Below, in pieces: positions 44,856 to 54,903 of a stretch of DNA of 64,000 nucleotides (position 1 is its first letter; each line of letters starts with the position of its first letter). The DNA lies in NCBI RefSeq assembly GCF_021646685.1, contig NZ_JAKJHW010000004.1, positions 124,001 to 188,000 of the forward strand, written 5' to 3'. Origin of the DNA: Pseudalkalibacillus salsuginis. Lineage in GTDB: Bacteria; Bacillota; Bacilli; Bacillales; Fictibacillaceae. The translations under genes were made by a program, and so were the position numbers. The notes under the pieces are model-generated. The model was given only the letters and a program-made list of their open reading frames with translations. It had not been told where the DNA came from and did not search any database.

Positions 44856-45937
44856 TGCCAAACTTAACGCTTGATCTACAGTATTTTTCACAAGAGAAAA
44901 CAGAGAAGGCGACTCCAAAAAAGAAGCAGGATAGTCGTAAAAAAGGACAGGTTGCCAAATCGAGTGATATCAACACTGCAATCATATTATTAATCGTTTT
45001 TCTATTCCTATGGCTGATCGCACCTTACATGCTGGATACGTTGTTGGCTATTTATCAAATGAGTTTCAGAGAGTTCATTCATTTTGATACTACAAGTGAA
45101 AACATACAACAAGTGATGTCTACCATGGCATACGAAGCATCAAAGATTGTTGCTCCGATCTTGTTGATTGCAATGGTTGCGGGTGTCGCCGCCAACTACT
45201 TGCAAGTGGGTGTTTTGTTTTCAACAGATCCGTTGAAAGCGAAATTGGAGCGGATCAATCCATTGAAAGGATTCAAGAGAATATACTCTGTAAGAGCAAT
45301 CGTTGAACTCTTGAAATCCATCTTGAAAATATCCCTTGTCGGGTTTGTCACCTTTGCCGTCTTATGGTTCCAGAGGGATGAGGTTTTACTTTTGTCCCAT
45401 GTTACTGTCGAACACGCCCTACTTACCATCGGAAAGCTGACGGTCCAAATGGGGTTGGCTGCATCTGTCCTCCTCATTTTTCTGGCGGTGTTGGACTATT
45501 TATATCAGAAATACGATTTCGAGAAGAGCATCAAAATGAGTAAACAAGATATCAAGGATGAACATAAAAAATCAGAAGGGGATCCGTTGATCAAATCCAA
45601 AATCAAGGAAAAACAACGGCAAATGGCGATGCAGCGAATGATGCAGGAAGTTCCAAAGGCAGATGTCGTCATAACGAACCCCACTCATTATGCAATCGCA
45701 TTGAAATATGATGAAAATGAACACGATGCACCAGTGGTAATTGCTAAAGGTGTGGACTTTGTCGCATTGAAAATCCGTGAGGTCGCACGGCACAATGAAA
45801 TCGAAATCGTCGAAAATCGACCACTTGCAAGAAGCCTTTATGATCGGACGGAAATCGGAGATCATGTTCCCGAAGCGTTGTTTAAAGCAGTGGCTGAGGT
45901 TTTGGCTTATGTATACCGTTTAAAGAAACTCATCTAA
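44855..45937 (+). CDS. flhB: Flagellar export switch protein FlhB
   Basis: Switches export from rod/hook to filament substrates after self-cleavage. At 360 residues it has the N-terminal EKTEKATPKKKQDSRKKGQV, four membrane segments (about 35-210), and a cytoplasmic tail with the NPTH cleavage site in VVITNPTHYAIALKYDE. The frame is open far upstream inside fliR; ATG 44855 gives the family start and the same length as B. subtilis FlhB. Confidence 0.97.
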   Translation: MPNLTLDLQYFSQEKTEKATPKKKQDSRKKGQVAKSSDINTAIILLIVFLFLWLIAPYMLDTLLAIYQMSFREFIHFDTTSENIQQVMSTMAYEASKIVAPILLIAMVAGVAANYLQVGVLFSTDPLKAKLERINPLKGFKRIYSVRAIVELLKSILKISLVGFVTFAVLWFQRDEVLLLSHVTVEHALLTIGKLTVQMGLAASVLLIFLAVLDYLYQKYDFEKSIKMSKQDIKDEHKKSEGDPLIKSKIKEKQRQMAMQRMMQEVPKADVVITNPTHYAIALKYDENEHDAPVVIAKGVDFVALKIREVARHNEIEIVENRPLARSLYDRTEIGDHVPEALFKAVAEVLAYVYRLKKLI

Positions 45938-45945
45938 TAAATGGA

Positions 45946-46121
45946 AAGTTTAAAATCACCGAATGATAAACTTTGAATTTCTGTGTTACTTGGTTTTACC
46001 GGTCCTCACGTATTATTAAATAAGCTCCGGTCCTCAAAACCATCGTGCCTGGAACTTCTTGTTTCTAATTCGTCAATTTTAAACTCATCTAAAAGATGGA
46101 ATGTTTAAAATCACCGAATGA
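45946..46121. repeat. Dispersed folded repeat, family A copy 2, inside the fla/che operon
   Basis: Same arrangement and core as 1764-1942 (ggttttaccggtcctca, ccggtcctcaaaacc, cgtgcc(t/g)gaacttct). Arms: agtttaaaat (45946-45955), its inverse attttaaact (46075-46084), and a direct copy gtttaaaatcaccgaatgat (46102-46121). The outer arm sequence differs from copy 1, but complementarity is kept. It fills the 220-bp gap between flhB and flhA, which are usually nearly adjacent. Confidence 0.75.
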
Positions 46122-46157
46122 TGTTAATGGTTTTTGAACTAGAAGGAGATTACAGCA

Positions 46158-48194
46158 ATGAAGGCAAGAGATTTGACAGTCTTATTAAGTGTAATATTGA
46201 TCATCACGATGTTGATCATCCCGCTGCCAACTTGGATGCTGGACTTCTTGATCATCACAAATATTTCACTGGCTCTTCTCATTATCCTGATTGCGATGAA
46301 TACGAATGAACCGTTGCAATTTTCAATTTTTCCATCGCTTCTATTACTGGTAACGTTATTCCGATTAGGATTGAATGTTTCGACAACCCGTTCGATTCTA
46401 AGTCAAGCGAAAGCTGGTAATGTCATCGATACGTTCGGTTCTTTCGTTGTGGCAGGCAATGTACTTGTTGGTTTCGTCGTTTTCATCATTTTGATTATCA
46501 TTCAATTCGTCGTCATCACCAAAGGTTCCGAGAGGGTTTCGGAGGTTGCAGCACGGTTTACGTTAGATGCGATGCCCGGTAAACAAATGAGTATCGATGC
46601 TGATTTGAACGCTGGCTTGATTTCTGAAAGGGAAGCGCGTGATCGAAGACAGAAGATTGAACAAGAGGCAGATTTCTATGGGGCAATGGATGGTGCCAGC
46701 AAGTTCGTAAAAGGTGATGCGATCGCAGGGATCATTATCGTCATCATCAATATGATTTTTGGAATCATCATCGGCATGGTCCAACAAGGTATGCCTTTAG
46801 CTGAAGCCTCCCAAACTTATACTCTATTGACAGTCGGCGATGGATTAGTAAGTCAGATACCTGCGTTGATCATTTCGACGGCAACGGGGATCATCGTCAC
46901 AAGAGCTGCATCAGATGGAAACTTGGGCCAAGATATTACGAAGCAATTGCTTGCGTATCCAGCCATGTTATATGTGGCAGCAGCGACGATAGCCCTGTTA
47001 GGTATCTTCACGCCTATCCAGAATATATTCACGTTACCGATTGCAATTTTACTCGCATACGGTGGATATCATCTCAGCAGGGCAGAGAAGCAGCGTCAAG
47101 TTTCTGAAGAAGAAGTGGAAGAAGAAATCCAAACGGAAGAATTCAAGAGTCCGGAAAGCGTCGTAAACCTTTTGCAGGTTGATCCAATTGAATTCGAGTT
47201 TGGTTACAGCCTGATTCCACTCGCCGATACGGGCCAAGGGGGCGACTTATTGGATCGTATTGTCATGATACGGAGACAGCTCGCACTGGAATTAGGGGTA
47301 GTTGTGCCAGTAGTGAGAATCCGTGACAATATCCAATTACAACCTAATGAATATCGGATCAAGATCAAAGGAAATGAGATTGCTAGAGGGGAGCTCTTGC
47401 TTGATCACTTTTTAGCGATGTCTCCCGGGGTGGATGATGAGGAAATCGAGGGGATTGAAACGGTTGAACCTGCCTTCAATCTTCCAGCCCTATGGATTTC
47501 TGAAGAGTTGAAAGAACGAGCAGAACTTTCCGGATACACCGTCGTCGACCCGCCTTCAGTCGTCTCGACCCACATGACGGAAATCATCAAAAAACATGCA
47601 CATGAATTATTGGGCAGACAGGAAGTCAAACAGCTAGTGGAGCATTTGAAAGAATCACACACAGCGTTAGTTGAAGATGTGACTCCCGATCCATTGACCA
47701 TAGGTGAAATCCAAAAAGTCCTGGCCAAACTTCTGAAAGAGAACATTTCAATCCGAAACTTGCCAATCATATTCGAAACATTAGCGGATTACGGTCAAAT
47801 GACGAAAGATACAGACCTTCTTACTGAATATGTACGTCAGTCGTTATCACGACAAATCTCCAAACAGTATAGTGACGATCAATCGGCCTTGAAAGTCATA
47901 ACATTATCTGGAGGGGTCGAAAAAAGAATTGCAGAATCGATCCAGCAGACAGAACATGGAAACTATCTCGCAATGGATCCTAACGACTCCCAGAAGATCT
48001 TCGACTCGATCATGGGTGAAATGAAGAAGGTGAAAGAAGTGAGTCCAATGACAGTCTTGCTATGCTCGCCTGCTGTCCGAATGTATGTCCGACAATTAAT
48101 TGAGCGCTATTTACCAGATGTCGTAGTCCTTTCTTATAATGAACTCGAACCAAATCTGGAAGTACAGAGCATCGGGGTGGTTAACGTATCATGA
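46158..48194 (+). CDS. flhA: Flagellar export apparatus protein FlhA
   Basis: Proton-coupled export motor whose cytoplasmic ring docks chaperone-substrate complexes. At 678 residues it has an N-terminal membrane half (about eight segments, 1-305) with the FHIPEP-type region (SLLLLVTLFRLGLNVSTTRS, then KGSERVSEVAARFTLDAMPG KQMSIDADLN), and a soluble C-terminal half. It overlaps flhF by four bases. Confidence 0.98.
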   Translation: MKARDLTVLLSVILIITMLIIPLPTWMLDFLIITNISLALLIILIAMNTNEPLQFSIFPSLLLLVTLFRLGLNVSTTRSILSQAKAGNVIDTFGSFVVAGNVLVGFVVFIILIIIQFVVITKGSERVSEVAARFTLDAMPGKQMSIDADLNAGLISEREARDRRQKIEQEADFYGAMDGASKFVKGDAIAGIIIVIINMIFGIIIGMVQQGMPLAEASQTYTLLTVGDGLVSQIPALIISTATGIIVTRAASDGNLGQDITKQLLAYPAMLYVAAATIALLGIFTPIQNIFTLPIAILLAYGGYHLSRAEKQRQVSEEEVEEEIQTEEFKSPESVVNLLQVDPIEFEFGYSLIPLADTGQGGDLLDRIVMIRRQLALELGVVVPVVRIRDNIQLQPNEYRIKIKGNEIARGELLLDHFLAMSPGVDDEEIEGIETVEPAFNLPALWISEELKERAELSGYTVVDPPSVVSTHMTEIIKKHAHELLGRQEVKQLVEHLKESHTALVEDVTPDPLTIGEIQKVLAKLLKENISIRNLPIIFETLADYGQMTKDTDLLTEYVRQSLSRQISKQYSDDQSALKVITLSGGVEKRIAESIQQTEHGNYLAMDPNDSQKIFDSIMGEMKKVKEVSPMTVLLCSPAVRMYVRQLIERYLPDVVVLSYNELEPNLEVQSIGVVNVS

Positions 48195-49327
48195 AAATAA
48201 AAAAATACATCGCACAAACCATGCCGGAAGCGATGAAAAAGATCAGAACCGATTTAGGCGAGGATGCAGTCATTTTAAATTCAAAAGAAATCCGAACAGG
48301 AGGCTTCCTTGGTTTTTTTACAAAACCTTCTCTTGAAGTCTTTGCTGCACTTGACCCTGATCCTGTTCTGAGTGAAAGAAACAACGACTACTATAGTCCG
48401 CGTAACAATATTCCAATACTGACAAATCATTCAATGGGACAGAAGGAAACCTTGAAACCTGCACATCAGTCAAAAACACCAATTGTTGCAGATCCGAATG
48501 TACGACAAACATCACAACCCATTCCATTTCCAGAGAAGATAACGAACATAATCAGCCATCTGGAAAATCAAGGAGTCAACAGTAAGCTGAGAGCAGACTT
48601 ATCAAAAAGATTGCTGAAAAGATGGTATAGGGAGGAATCTGAAATAGCAGCAGATGACTCGATTCAAAAGTGGGTTAGGGAAGAAATCCTTAGTTTACTA
48701 TCAAACGCAGCTTTCGGTCCTTTTGACTACGACAAAAAGTATCTAAATCTGATTGGACCGACTGGTGTAGGGAAAACAACGACTATCGCGAAAATCGCCG
48801 CTGATGCAGTGTTGAATAAGAAGAAAAAAGTCGCAATGATTACCACTGATACGTATCGGATTGCTGCTATCGACCAGCTTAAAACGTATGCGGAGATTTT
48901 GAATGTACCGTTGGAAGTTGCCTATAACCGTGAGGACTTCAAACGTGCTCAGGACAGATTTAAAGACTATGATGTCATTTTTGTAGATTCAGCCGGGCGT
49001 AACTACAAAAGGGCACAATATGTCACAGATCTCCAAGATGTCTACCAGTTCAATGATGAAATGGAAAATTACCTTGTACTCTCACTTACATCTAAATATA
49101 GTGATATGAAGCGGATTGTAGATCAATTCAAAAACATTCCGATTAAAAAATATATTTTCACAAAGAGAGATGAAACCGAAACCTTCGGAGACGTTCTTAA
49201 TCTTATTTACGAGACAGCACATGGCGTGGCATATTTGACGATTGGTCAAAATGTCCCGGACGATATCATTGAAACCACACCTGAACGGATTGTAGATCTT
49301 GTATTAGGAGATGATCAAGGTGCATGA
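48191..49327 (+). CDS. flhF: Flagellar SRP-like GTPase FlhF
   Basis: Third SRP GTPase in the cell; sets flagellar position. At 378 residues it has a basic N-terminal domain (B) and an NG domain with [10 protein letters not shown] (189-198) and VDSAGRNYKRAQ. In B. subtilis it acts with FlhG to place basal bodies in a grid pattern. It overlaps flhA and flhG. Confidence 0.96.
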   Translation: MKIKKYIAQTMPEAMKKIRTDLGEDAVILNSKEIRTGGFLGFFTKPSLEVFAALDPDPVLSERNNDYYSPRNNIPILTNHSMGQKETLKPAHQSKTPIVADPNVRQTSQPIPFPEKITNIISHLENQGVNSKLRADLSKRLLKRWYREESEIAADDSIQKWVREEILSLLSNAAFGPFDYDKKYLNLIGPTGVGKTTTIAKIAADAVLNKKKKVAMITTDTYRIAAIDQLKTYAEILNVPLEVAYNREDFKRAQDRFKDYDVIFVDSAGRNYKRAQYVTDLQDVYQFNDEMENYLVLSLTSKYSDMKRIVDQFKNIPIKKYIFTKRDETETFGDVLNLIYETAHGVAYLTIGQNVPDDIIETTPERIVDLVLGDDQGA

Positions 49328-50183
49328 TCAGGCAGAACTCCTTCGTCAAAGGCTGGAATCCGTGACAAAACCCGCAAAGGTTTGTGCCGTGGTCAGTGGG
49401 AAGGGAGGAGTTGGAAAATCGAACCTCACGATCAATCTTGCACTATCCTTGATCAAAAACGGTTCTAAAGTGTTGATCATGGATTTGGATATCGGTATGG
49501 CAAACTTAGACATTTTATTGGGTGTACACTCTCGATATAACATCGTAGATTTAGTTGAACAACGGCTTCCAATCTTGGAACTGATCGAATCAGGCCCTGG
49601 ACATGTCGATTATCTTGCCGGTGGTAATGGATTGAATAAACTGTTCGAACTGTCCAGTCCTCAATTTGGTCATTTCTGTAAGCAGATGGAAGTGGTCCAG
49701 GATCGGTATGATCATATCTTTCTTGATATGGGTGCAGGTGCTTCAAAAGACAGCTTGCAATTCATTGCCGCAGCTGATGAAGTGATGCTTGTAACGACTC
49801 CAGAACCTACCGCTATAACCGATGCTTATGCCATGCTGAAGTACATTCAGCAACAAGGACCCTCCACAGACGTATCCCTCATCGTCAATAGGGTGGAGAG
49901 TAAACGTGAAGGGGATGATATAGGAAATCGGATTGTACAGGCGGCCCGTCACTTTTTACAAAAAGAGGTCAGGTTTCTCGGGATGCTGCCAGAAGACCGA
50001 ACGGTTTTCAAAGCAGTGAAAGAACAAAAACCCTACCGTTTATATGCACCATCTTCCAATGTGGCCAAATCGGTTCAAAAGCTGGCGGACACTTACCGAG
50101 GCGGATCAATTGAAAATCATAAGACCGAAGGATTCGTACAACGATTGACCCGTTATTTTACAAGAAAGCAGGGGGCTACATGA
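49320..50183 (+). CDS. flhG: MinD-like ATPase FlhG (YlxH)
   Basis: Deviant Walker A (SGKGGVGKSN, 26-35) ATPase that controls flagellar number and place and loads C-ring parts. DLDIGMANLDILLG is the MinD-type switch. At 287 residues, its N-terminal DQAELLRQRL is the FlhF-activating motif type. GTG 49320 is preferred to ATG 49311, which abuts the ribosome site taggag. It overlaps flhF by 8 bp and cheB by 4. Confidence 0.95.
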   Translation: MHDQAELLRQRLESVTKPAKVCAVVSGKGGVGKSNLTINLALSLIKNGSKVLIMDLDIGMANLDILLGVHSRYNIVDLVEQRLPILELIESGPGHVDYLAGGNGLNKLFELSSPQFGHFCKQMEVVQDRYDHIFLDMGAGASKDSLQFIAAADEVMLVTTPEPTAITDAYAMLKYIQQQGPSTDVSLIVNRVESKREGDDIGNRIVQAARHFLQKEVRFLGMLPEDRTVFKAVKEQKPYRLYAPSSNVAKSVQKLADTYRGGSIENHKTEGFVQRLTRYFTRKQGAT

Positions 50184-51229
50184 ACCAGATAAAAGTATTG
50201 GTTGTCGACGACTCTGCTTTCATGCGGAAAGTCATCTCAGATCTGTTGTCGGGCGATCCATCAATTTTGGTTGTTGGTTCTGCTCGTAATGGAGAAGACG
50301 CTTTAAGGAAAATTCCTCAACTTACTCCTGACGTCGTGACCCTTGATGTGGATATGCCTGTTATGGATGGTTTGACCACACTGAAGAAAATCATGGAGCA
50401 CTTCGCCATTCCAGTCATCATGCTGAGCAGTGTGACAAAGGCCGGGGCTGCTCAGACAATCGAGTCCATCCAAGCAGGAGCAGTTGACTTCATACCAAAA
50501 CCTTCTGGCGCCATATCATTGGACATCCATAAAGTCCAAGAAGAACTTTTAAGAAAAGTGAAAGTCGCCAGTGAGGTGAAAATCAAGGATCATTTGGCAG
50601 AAAAAAAACCGATTGCTCGTTATACGAAAGAGCCCATGGAAAAAGGGTTGACGAAAAAGCACAAAATTATTGCAATCGGTACATCTACCGGTGGACCAAA
50701 AGCATTAGTGGAAGTCATCTCAAACCTTCCAGACTCGATCAATGTACCGGTTCTGATAGTCCAACATATGCCTGTTGGATTCACGAAATCTCTGGCCGAA
50801 CGTTTGAATAAACTATCTTCATTATCTGTAATGGAAGCAGTATCTGGTGAGCCATTGATGAACAATACGGTCTACATAGCACCAGGGGGATATCATCTAA
50901 AAGCGGTACATGGGAAGAATGGAGTAGTCATTGAATTGGATGACGACACTCCTCCAAACAGAGGACATCGTCCATCTGTAGATGAAATGTTCTATAGTCT
51001 ATCCCGCCTTAAGGACTATCAGAAAATAGCTGTCATCATGACAGGGATGGGTTCGGACGGAACGGAAGGTCTTTTAGCTCTGAAAAAGGAAGCGGATACA
51101 ATTGCGATTGCCGAATCGGAGGAATCGTGTGTCGTTTATGGTATGCCTCGATCGGCAATTGCCACGCAAAAAGTTGATGAAATCGTTCACGTCACCGAAA
51201 TATCGGAACGAATTGTGCGCTATTTATAG
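50180..51229 (+). CDS. cheB: Chemotaxis methylesterase/deamidase CheB
   Basis: Removes methyl groups from chemoreceptors. Receiver domain with Asp56 (TLDVDMPVMDG), linker, then the esterase domain with Ser169 in IGTSTGGPKAL, His196 in VQHMPVG and the Asp of MTGMGSDGTEG. 349 residues. CheR, its opponent, is not in this window. Confidence 0.97.
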   Translation: MNQIKVLVVDDSAFMRKVISDLLSGDPSILVVGSARNGEDALRKIPQLTPDVVTLDVDMPVMDGLTTLKKIMEHFAIPVIMLSSVTKAGAAQTIESIQAGAVDFIPKPSGAISLDIHKVQEELLRKVKVASEVKIKDHLAEKKPIARYTKEPMEKGLTKKHKIIAIGTSTGGPKALVEVISNLPDSINVPVLIVQHMPVGFTKSLAERLNKLSSLSVMEAVSGEPLMNNTVYIAPGGYHLKAVHGKNGVVIELDDDTPPNRGHRPSVDEMFYSLSRLKDYQKIAVIMTGMGSDGTEGLLALKKEADTIAIAESEESCVVYGMPRSAIATQKVDEIVHVTEISERIVRYL

Positions 51230-51245
51230 TAGGGAGTTGTACAAA

Positions 51246-53246
51246 ATGGATATGAATCAATATTTAGATGTGTTTGTCGAAGAAAGCCGGGAACATCTGC
51301 AGGCGATCAATGAACATATGCTCAAACTTGAGAACGATCCCGCGGAAATCTCGATCGTAAATGATATTTTCCGGTCTGCACATACCTTAAAGGGGATGTC
51401 TGCCACCATGGGGTTTGAAGATTTAGCGAGCCTTACCCACCAGATGGAAAATGTCTTAGATGCGATCCGTCAAAGAAAAGTCCAGGTTACCGATGAGGTA
51501 ATAGATGCACTCTTTGAATCGGTGGATCATCTGGAAGCCATGGTGGAATCCATCATTGCTGGAGGAGATGGGAAACGGGATGTAAAGGATATTGTTGACA
51601 AACTGAATGCCATTGAAAAAGGAAAAAAGCAAACACCCAGAACCATAGATTCTAAGAATGGCATTTCTGGGGATGGGCTTGATGAGTTCCAACGATCGAT
51701 CTTGGACCAATCGGTAGAACAAGGCCTCAATCCTTTTACTGTCAAAGTGACATTGGAAAAATCGTGTATTCTAAAAGCCGCACGGGTATATATGATTTTC
51801 AATGTGATCGAACAACTCGCTGAAGTCATCCATTCCGCCCCTGAAGTCAGTGACTTGGAGGAAGAAAAGTTTGATCATGAATTTACAGTGACTTTGATTT
51901 CAGAAAAAGAGGCAATTGAGATCAAAGAAAAAATCAGCAAGGTGTCAGAGGTAGAAGATGTTCAAGTTGAATCTTATCATACAAAATCTTCTCCTAAAGA
52001 ATCGGTAGAGGTAGCAGCAACAATGGAATTGGAAAAATCCCAAGAGAAGAAAGCGGAAAACAAAGGACAGAATGAACCCTCTGTAAAAAGTGCGCAGAAT
52101 AATAAGACGATCAGGGTCAATATCAATCGTCTAGATCATCTGATGAACTTATTTGAAGAACTTGTCGTAGACCGTGGACGGCTAGAAGCACTGGCAAGGC
52201 AATTGAACAATGGTGATCTGACGGATACGGTTGAACATATGACGAGACTGTCAAGTGACTTGCAGGACGCTCTACTTACGATGAGGATGGTTCCGATTGA
52301 TCAAGTTTTCAACCGCTTTCCAAGGATGATACGCAGCCTGGCAAAGGATCTTGGGAAGAAGATCAACCTCGAAATCAGTGGAGGAGAGACTGAGCTTGAC
52401 CGGACGGTAATCGATGAAATTGGCGATCCACTCGTCCACTTATTGCGTAATTCTGTCGACCATGGGATCGAACTTCCAGAAAGGCGAAGCCAAGCTGGTA
52501 AGACGGAAGAAGGGACGATATCACTCGTTTCTTTTCATAGTGGAAATCATATTTTCATCGAAATTGAGGATGATGGTGGAGGGATCAACCGGGAGAAAGT
52601 GATCCAAAAAGCGATTGAGAACAATATCATTGACGAAGTGTATGCGAAGACGATGGAAGATCATGAGGTCTTTCAACTTTTATTCGCTTCGGGATTCAGT
52701 ACTGCAGACACTGTTTCGGATATATCAGGCAGAGGTGTAGGACTGGATGTTGTTAAAAACAAGATTGAGTCACTCGGCGGTCAGATAACGGTAACCTCAG
52801 TACGAGGCAGGGGAACTAAATTTGCCATTGAGTTACCACTGACCTTATCGATTTTATCAGCGATGCTGATTACAACTGGTCCGGAAACATATGCCATTCC
52901 GTTATCCAATATCGTGGAAAGTATCGTCATTCCAAAAAGCGAGGTCATGAAAGCACACAACCAATTGGTGATCGACTTCAGAGGAAAAGTCGTTCCGCTT
53001 TTATCTTTGAGAGAAGTACTGGAGGTAGAGGGAGAACCGGAAGAAAAAGATACGTATTCAATCGTCGTAGTCCGTAAAGGCGATCAATATGCAGCTCTGA
53101 TCGTTGACCGTTTTATCGGCCAGCAGGAAATCGTCCTGAAGCCTTTAGGAGAATATTTATCGAATATCTTTGCAATATCCGGTGCAACAATTCTCGGTGA
53201 TGGGAAAGTTTCCTTAATACTCGATTGTAATGACTTGATCAAATAA
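51246..53246 (+). CDS. cheA: Chemotaxis histidine kinase CheA
   Basis: Receptor-coupled kinase for CheY and CheB. At 666 residues: HPt domain with His46 (RSAHTLKGMSATMGF), CheY-binding P2, dimerisation P3 (RVNINRLDHLMNLFEELVVD), ATPase P4 (HLLRNSVDHGIELPER, DDGGGINREK, GRGVGLDVVK) and CheW-like P5. The open frame runs back into cheB; ATG 51246, after agggagttg, gives the conserved MDMNQYLDVF. Confidence 0.98.
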   Translation: MDMNQYLDVFVEESREHLQAINEHMLKLENDPAEISIVNDIFRSAHTLKGMSATMGFEDLASLTHQMENVLDAIRQRKVQVTDEVIDALFESVDHLEAMVESIIAGGDGKRDVKDIVDKLNAIEKGKKQTPRTIDSKNGISGDGLDEFQRSILDQSVEQGLNPFTVKVTLEKSCILKAARVYMIFNVIEQLAEVIHSAPEVSDLEEEKFDHEFTVTLISEKEAIEIKEKISKVSEVEDVQVESYHTKSSPKESVEVAATMELEKSQEKKAENKGQNEPSVKSAQNNKTIRVNINRLDHLMNLFEELVVDRGRLEALARQLNNGDLTDTVEHMTRLSSDLQDALLTMRMVPIDQVFNRFPRMIRSLAKDLGKKINLEISGGETELDRTVIDEIGDPLVHLLRNSVDHGIELPERRSQAGKTEEGTISLVSFHSGNHIFIEIEDDGGGINREKVIQKAIENNIIDEVYAKTMEDHEVFQLLFASGFSTADTVSDISGRGVGLDVVKNKIESLGGQITVTSVRGRGTKFAIELPLTLSILSAMLITTGPETYAIPLSNIVESIVIPKSEVMKAHNQLVIDFRGKVVPLLSLREVLEVEGEPEEKDTYSIVVVRKGDQYAALIVDRFIGQQEIVLKPLGEYLSNIFAISGATILGDGKVSLILDCNDLIK

Positions 53247-53261
53247 GGGAGGAAGATTTGA

Positions 53262-53747
53262 ATGTCTGAAATGAAAACCGTAGAAACAGAAATGAAAGCG
53301 ATTGTATTTCAACTTTTGGATGAAGAATATGGGGTTGATGTCCATCAAGTCCGTTCAATTGAGCGGATCCAGGAGATTACGAGGGTTCCTAGGACCCCAT
53401 CCTTTGTTAAGGGTGTCATCAATCTACGTGGGATTGTTACACCTATCATCGATCTTAGAAGCAGATTTGATTTAGTAGAGACCACTTACACGGACGAGAC
53501 CAGGATTGTCATAGTTAATGTGAACGACTTGGAGGTAGGCATGATTGTCGATTCAGCGAATGACGTGATCGATGTACCGGCTGATTCTGTTGAGCCGCCA
53601 CCGAAAGTGGTTGGAGGTATTGAGGCGGAATATCTTGATGGAGTTGCCAAGCTTGAGAAAAGGCTGCTTATCCTGCTCAATCTAGAAAGGGTGTTGAATC
53701 CAGAAGAGATCATTACCCTCCGGCAATTCAAGGAGAAGAGTGAATGA
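53262..53747 (+). CDS. cheW: Chemotaxis coupling protein CheW
   Basis: Links receptors to CheA. The 161-residue CheW fold has FQLLDEEYGVDVHQVRSIER and VPRTPSFVKGVINLRGIVTP IIDLRSRF. It overlaps cheC by 4 bp. Confidence 0.97.
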   Translation: MSEMKTVETEMKAIVFQLLDEEYGVDVHQVRSIERIQEITRVPRTPSFVKGVINLRGIVTPIIDLRSRFDLVETTYTDETRIVIVNVNDLEVGMIVDSANDVIDVPADSVEPPPKVVGGIEAEYLDGVAKLEKRLLILLNLERVLNPEEIITLRQFKEKSE

Positions 53748-54376
53748 TCGCACCGGAAAATCTGACCGAGTATCACAAGGATATTCTTAAAGAAATAGGC
53801 AATATTGGCGCTGGAAATGCTGCCACTGCATTATCAGAGCTTGTAAACAAATCAGTGGATATGACGCTTCCAACTGTTAAGCTCGTCCCCTTCCATGAAG
53901 TCGTACAAATTGTCGGAGGGGAAGAGACGGTCGTTGCGGCAACATTTTTCCGGGTGGCAGGTGATGCACCTGGAAACATGTTTCTGATTTTCACCTTAAG
54001 AGAAGCTATTACATTATTAAGACAACTTACCGGTGATCCCAATATAGATGAAGAGAGCATCTTTCATTCAGAGATTGCTAGATCGGCTCTTCAAGAAACA
54101 GGGAATATACTTGCTGGATCTTATCTCTCATCATTTTCTGATTTCACCGGATTGAATTTATCGCCTTCTGTCCCCTTCTTGACTGTTGATATGGCTGCTG
54201 CCGTTTTGTCCTATGGATTGATGGAAATGTCCCAAGTCAGTGATTATGCAATCATAATAGATACCCAACTTAGAGAAACTGAACATTCCAGTATAGATAG
54301 CCACTTTCTTCTACTTCCGGACCCAGATTCTTTTCAAAGGATTTTCAAATCACTTGGGGTTCAGGTAAATGAATAA
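53744..54376 (+). CDS. cheC: CheY-P phosphatase CheC
   Basis: Adaptation protein of the Bacillus type. At 210 residues it has two phosphatase signatures, EIGNIGAGNAATALSELV (about 15-32) and ETGNILAGSYLSSF (about 118-131). It works with CheD, which overlaps its end by 8 bp. Confidence 0.96.
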   Translation: MIAPENLTEYHKDILKEIGNIGAGNAATALSELVNKSVDMTLPTVKLVPFHEVVQIVGGEETVVAATFFRVAGDAPGNMFLIFTLREAITLLRQLTGDPNIDEESIFHSEIARSALQETGNILAGSYLSSFSDFTGLNLSPSVPFLTVDMAAAVLSYGLMEMSQVSDYAIIIDTQLRETEHSSIDSHFLLLPDPDSFQRIFKSLGVQVNE

Positions 54377-54869
54377 AATAATGCACACCATAAATGTGAA
54401 AATTTCAGATTATCAGGTTACGAAAGCACCGATCAAGTTGAAAACGACTGGTCTTGGCTCGTGTGTCGGGGTTGTCGTTTTTGAACCGAGTAGACATGTT
54501 GCAGCAATGGCACATGTGATGCTGCCAAGTTCAGAGCTTTCGAGGGATCTGACTTTCAATTTAGCGAAGTATGCTGATACTGCACTTCCTGTAATGGTTA
54601 CAGAGCTTATTCAAAGCTTTGGTGTCCAACGACAACATTTGAAAGCTAAAATTGCTGGAGGCGCCCAGATGTTCCAATTTACCGGAAAAAGTGAAGCGTT
54701 AAGAATAGGCCCACGTAATATCGAAGCAGTCAAAGACACATTGAAATCATTGGAAATTCCCGTTATTGCTGAAGATGTAGGTGGACAGAACGGCAGGACG
54801 ATTGAATTCGATATTGAAAAGTGTCAATTGATGATACGGACGATACATAAAGGGATAACGGCCATTTAA
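54369..54869 (+). CDS. cheD: Chemoreceptor glutamine deamidase CheD
   Basis: Deamidates receptor glutamines and stimulates CheC. At 166 residues it has catalytic Cys32 in GLGSCVGVV and His49 in AMAHVMLP. ATG 54369 is used; ATG 54381 is a possible shorter start. Confidence 0.95.
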   Translation: MNKIMHTINVKISDYQVTKAPIKLKTTGLGSCVGVVVFEPSRHVAAMAHVMLPSSELSRDLTFNLAKYADTALPVMVTELIQSFGVQRQHLKAKIAGGAQMFQFTGKSEALRIGPRNIEAVKDTLKSLEIPVIAEDVGGQNGRTIEFDIEKCQLMIRTIHKGITAI

Positions 54870-54903
54870 TGACTTGGATTAATAGTTTGTGAGGAGGGAT
54901 TGG

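Noticed and set aside
51102-51245. N-terminal extension of CheA
   Set aside because: It lies inside cheB; the conserved MDMNQYLDVF begins at 51246 behind a ribosome site.
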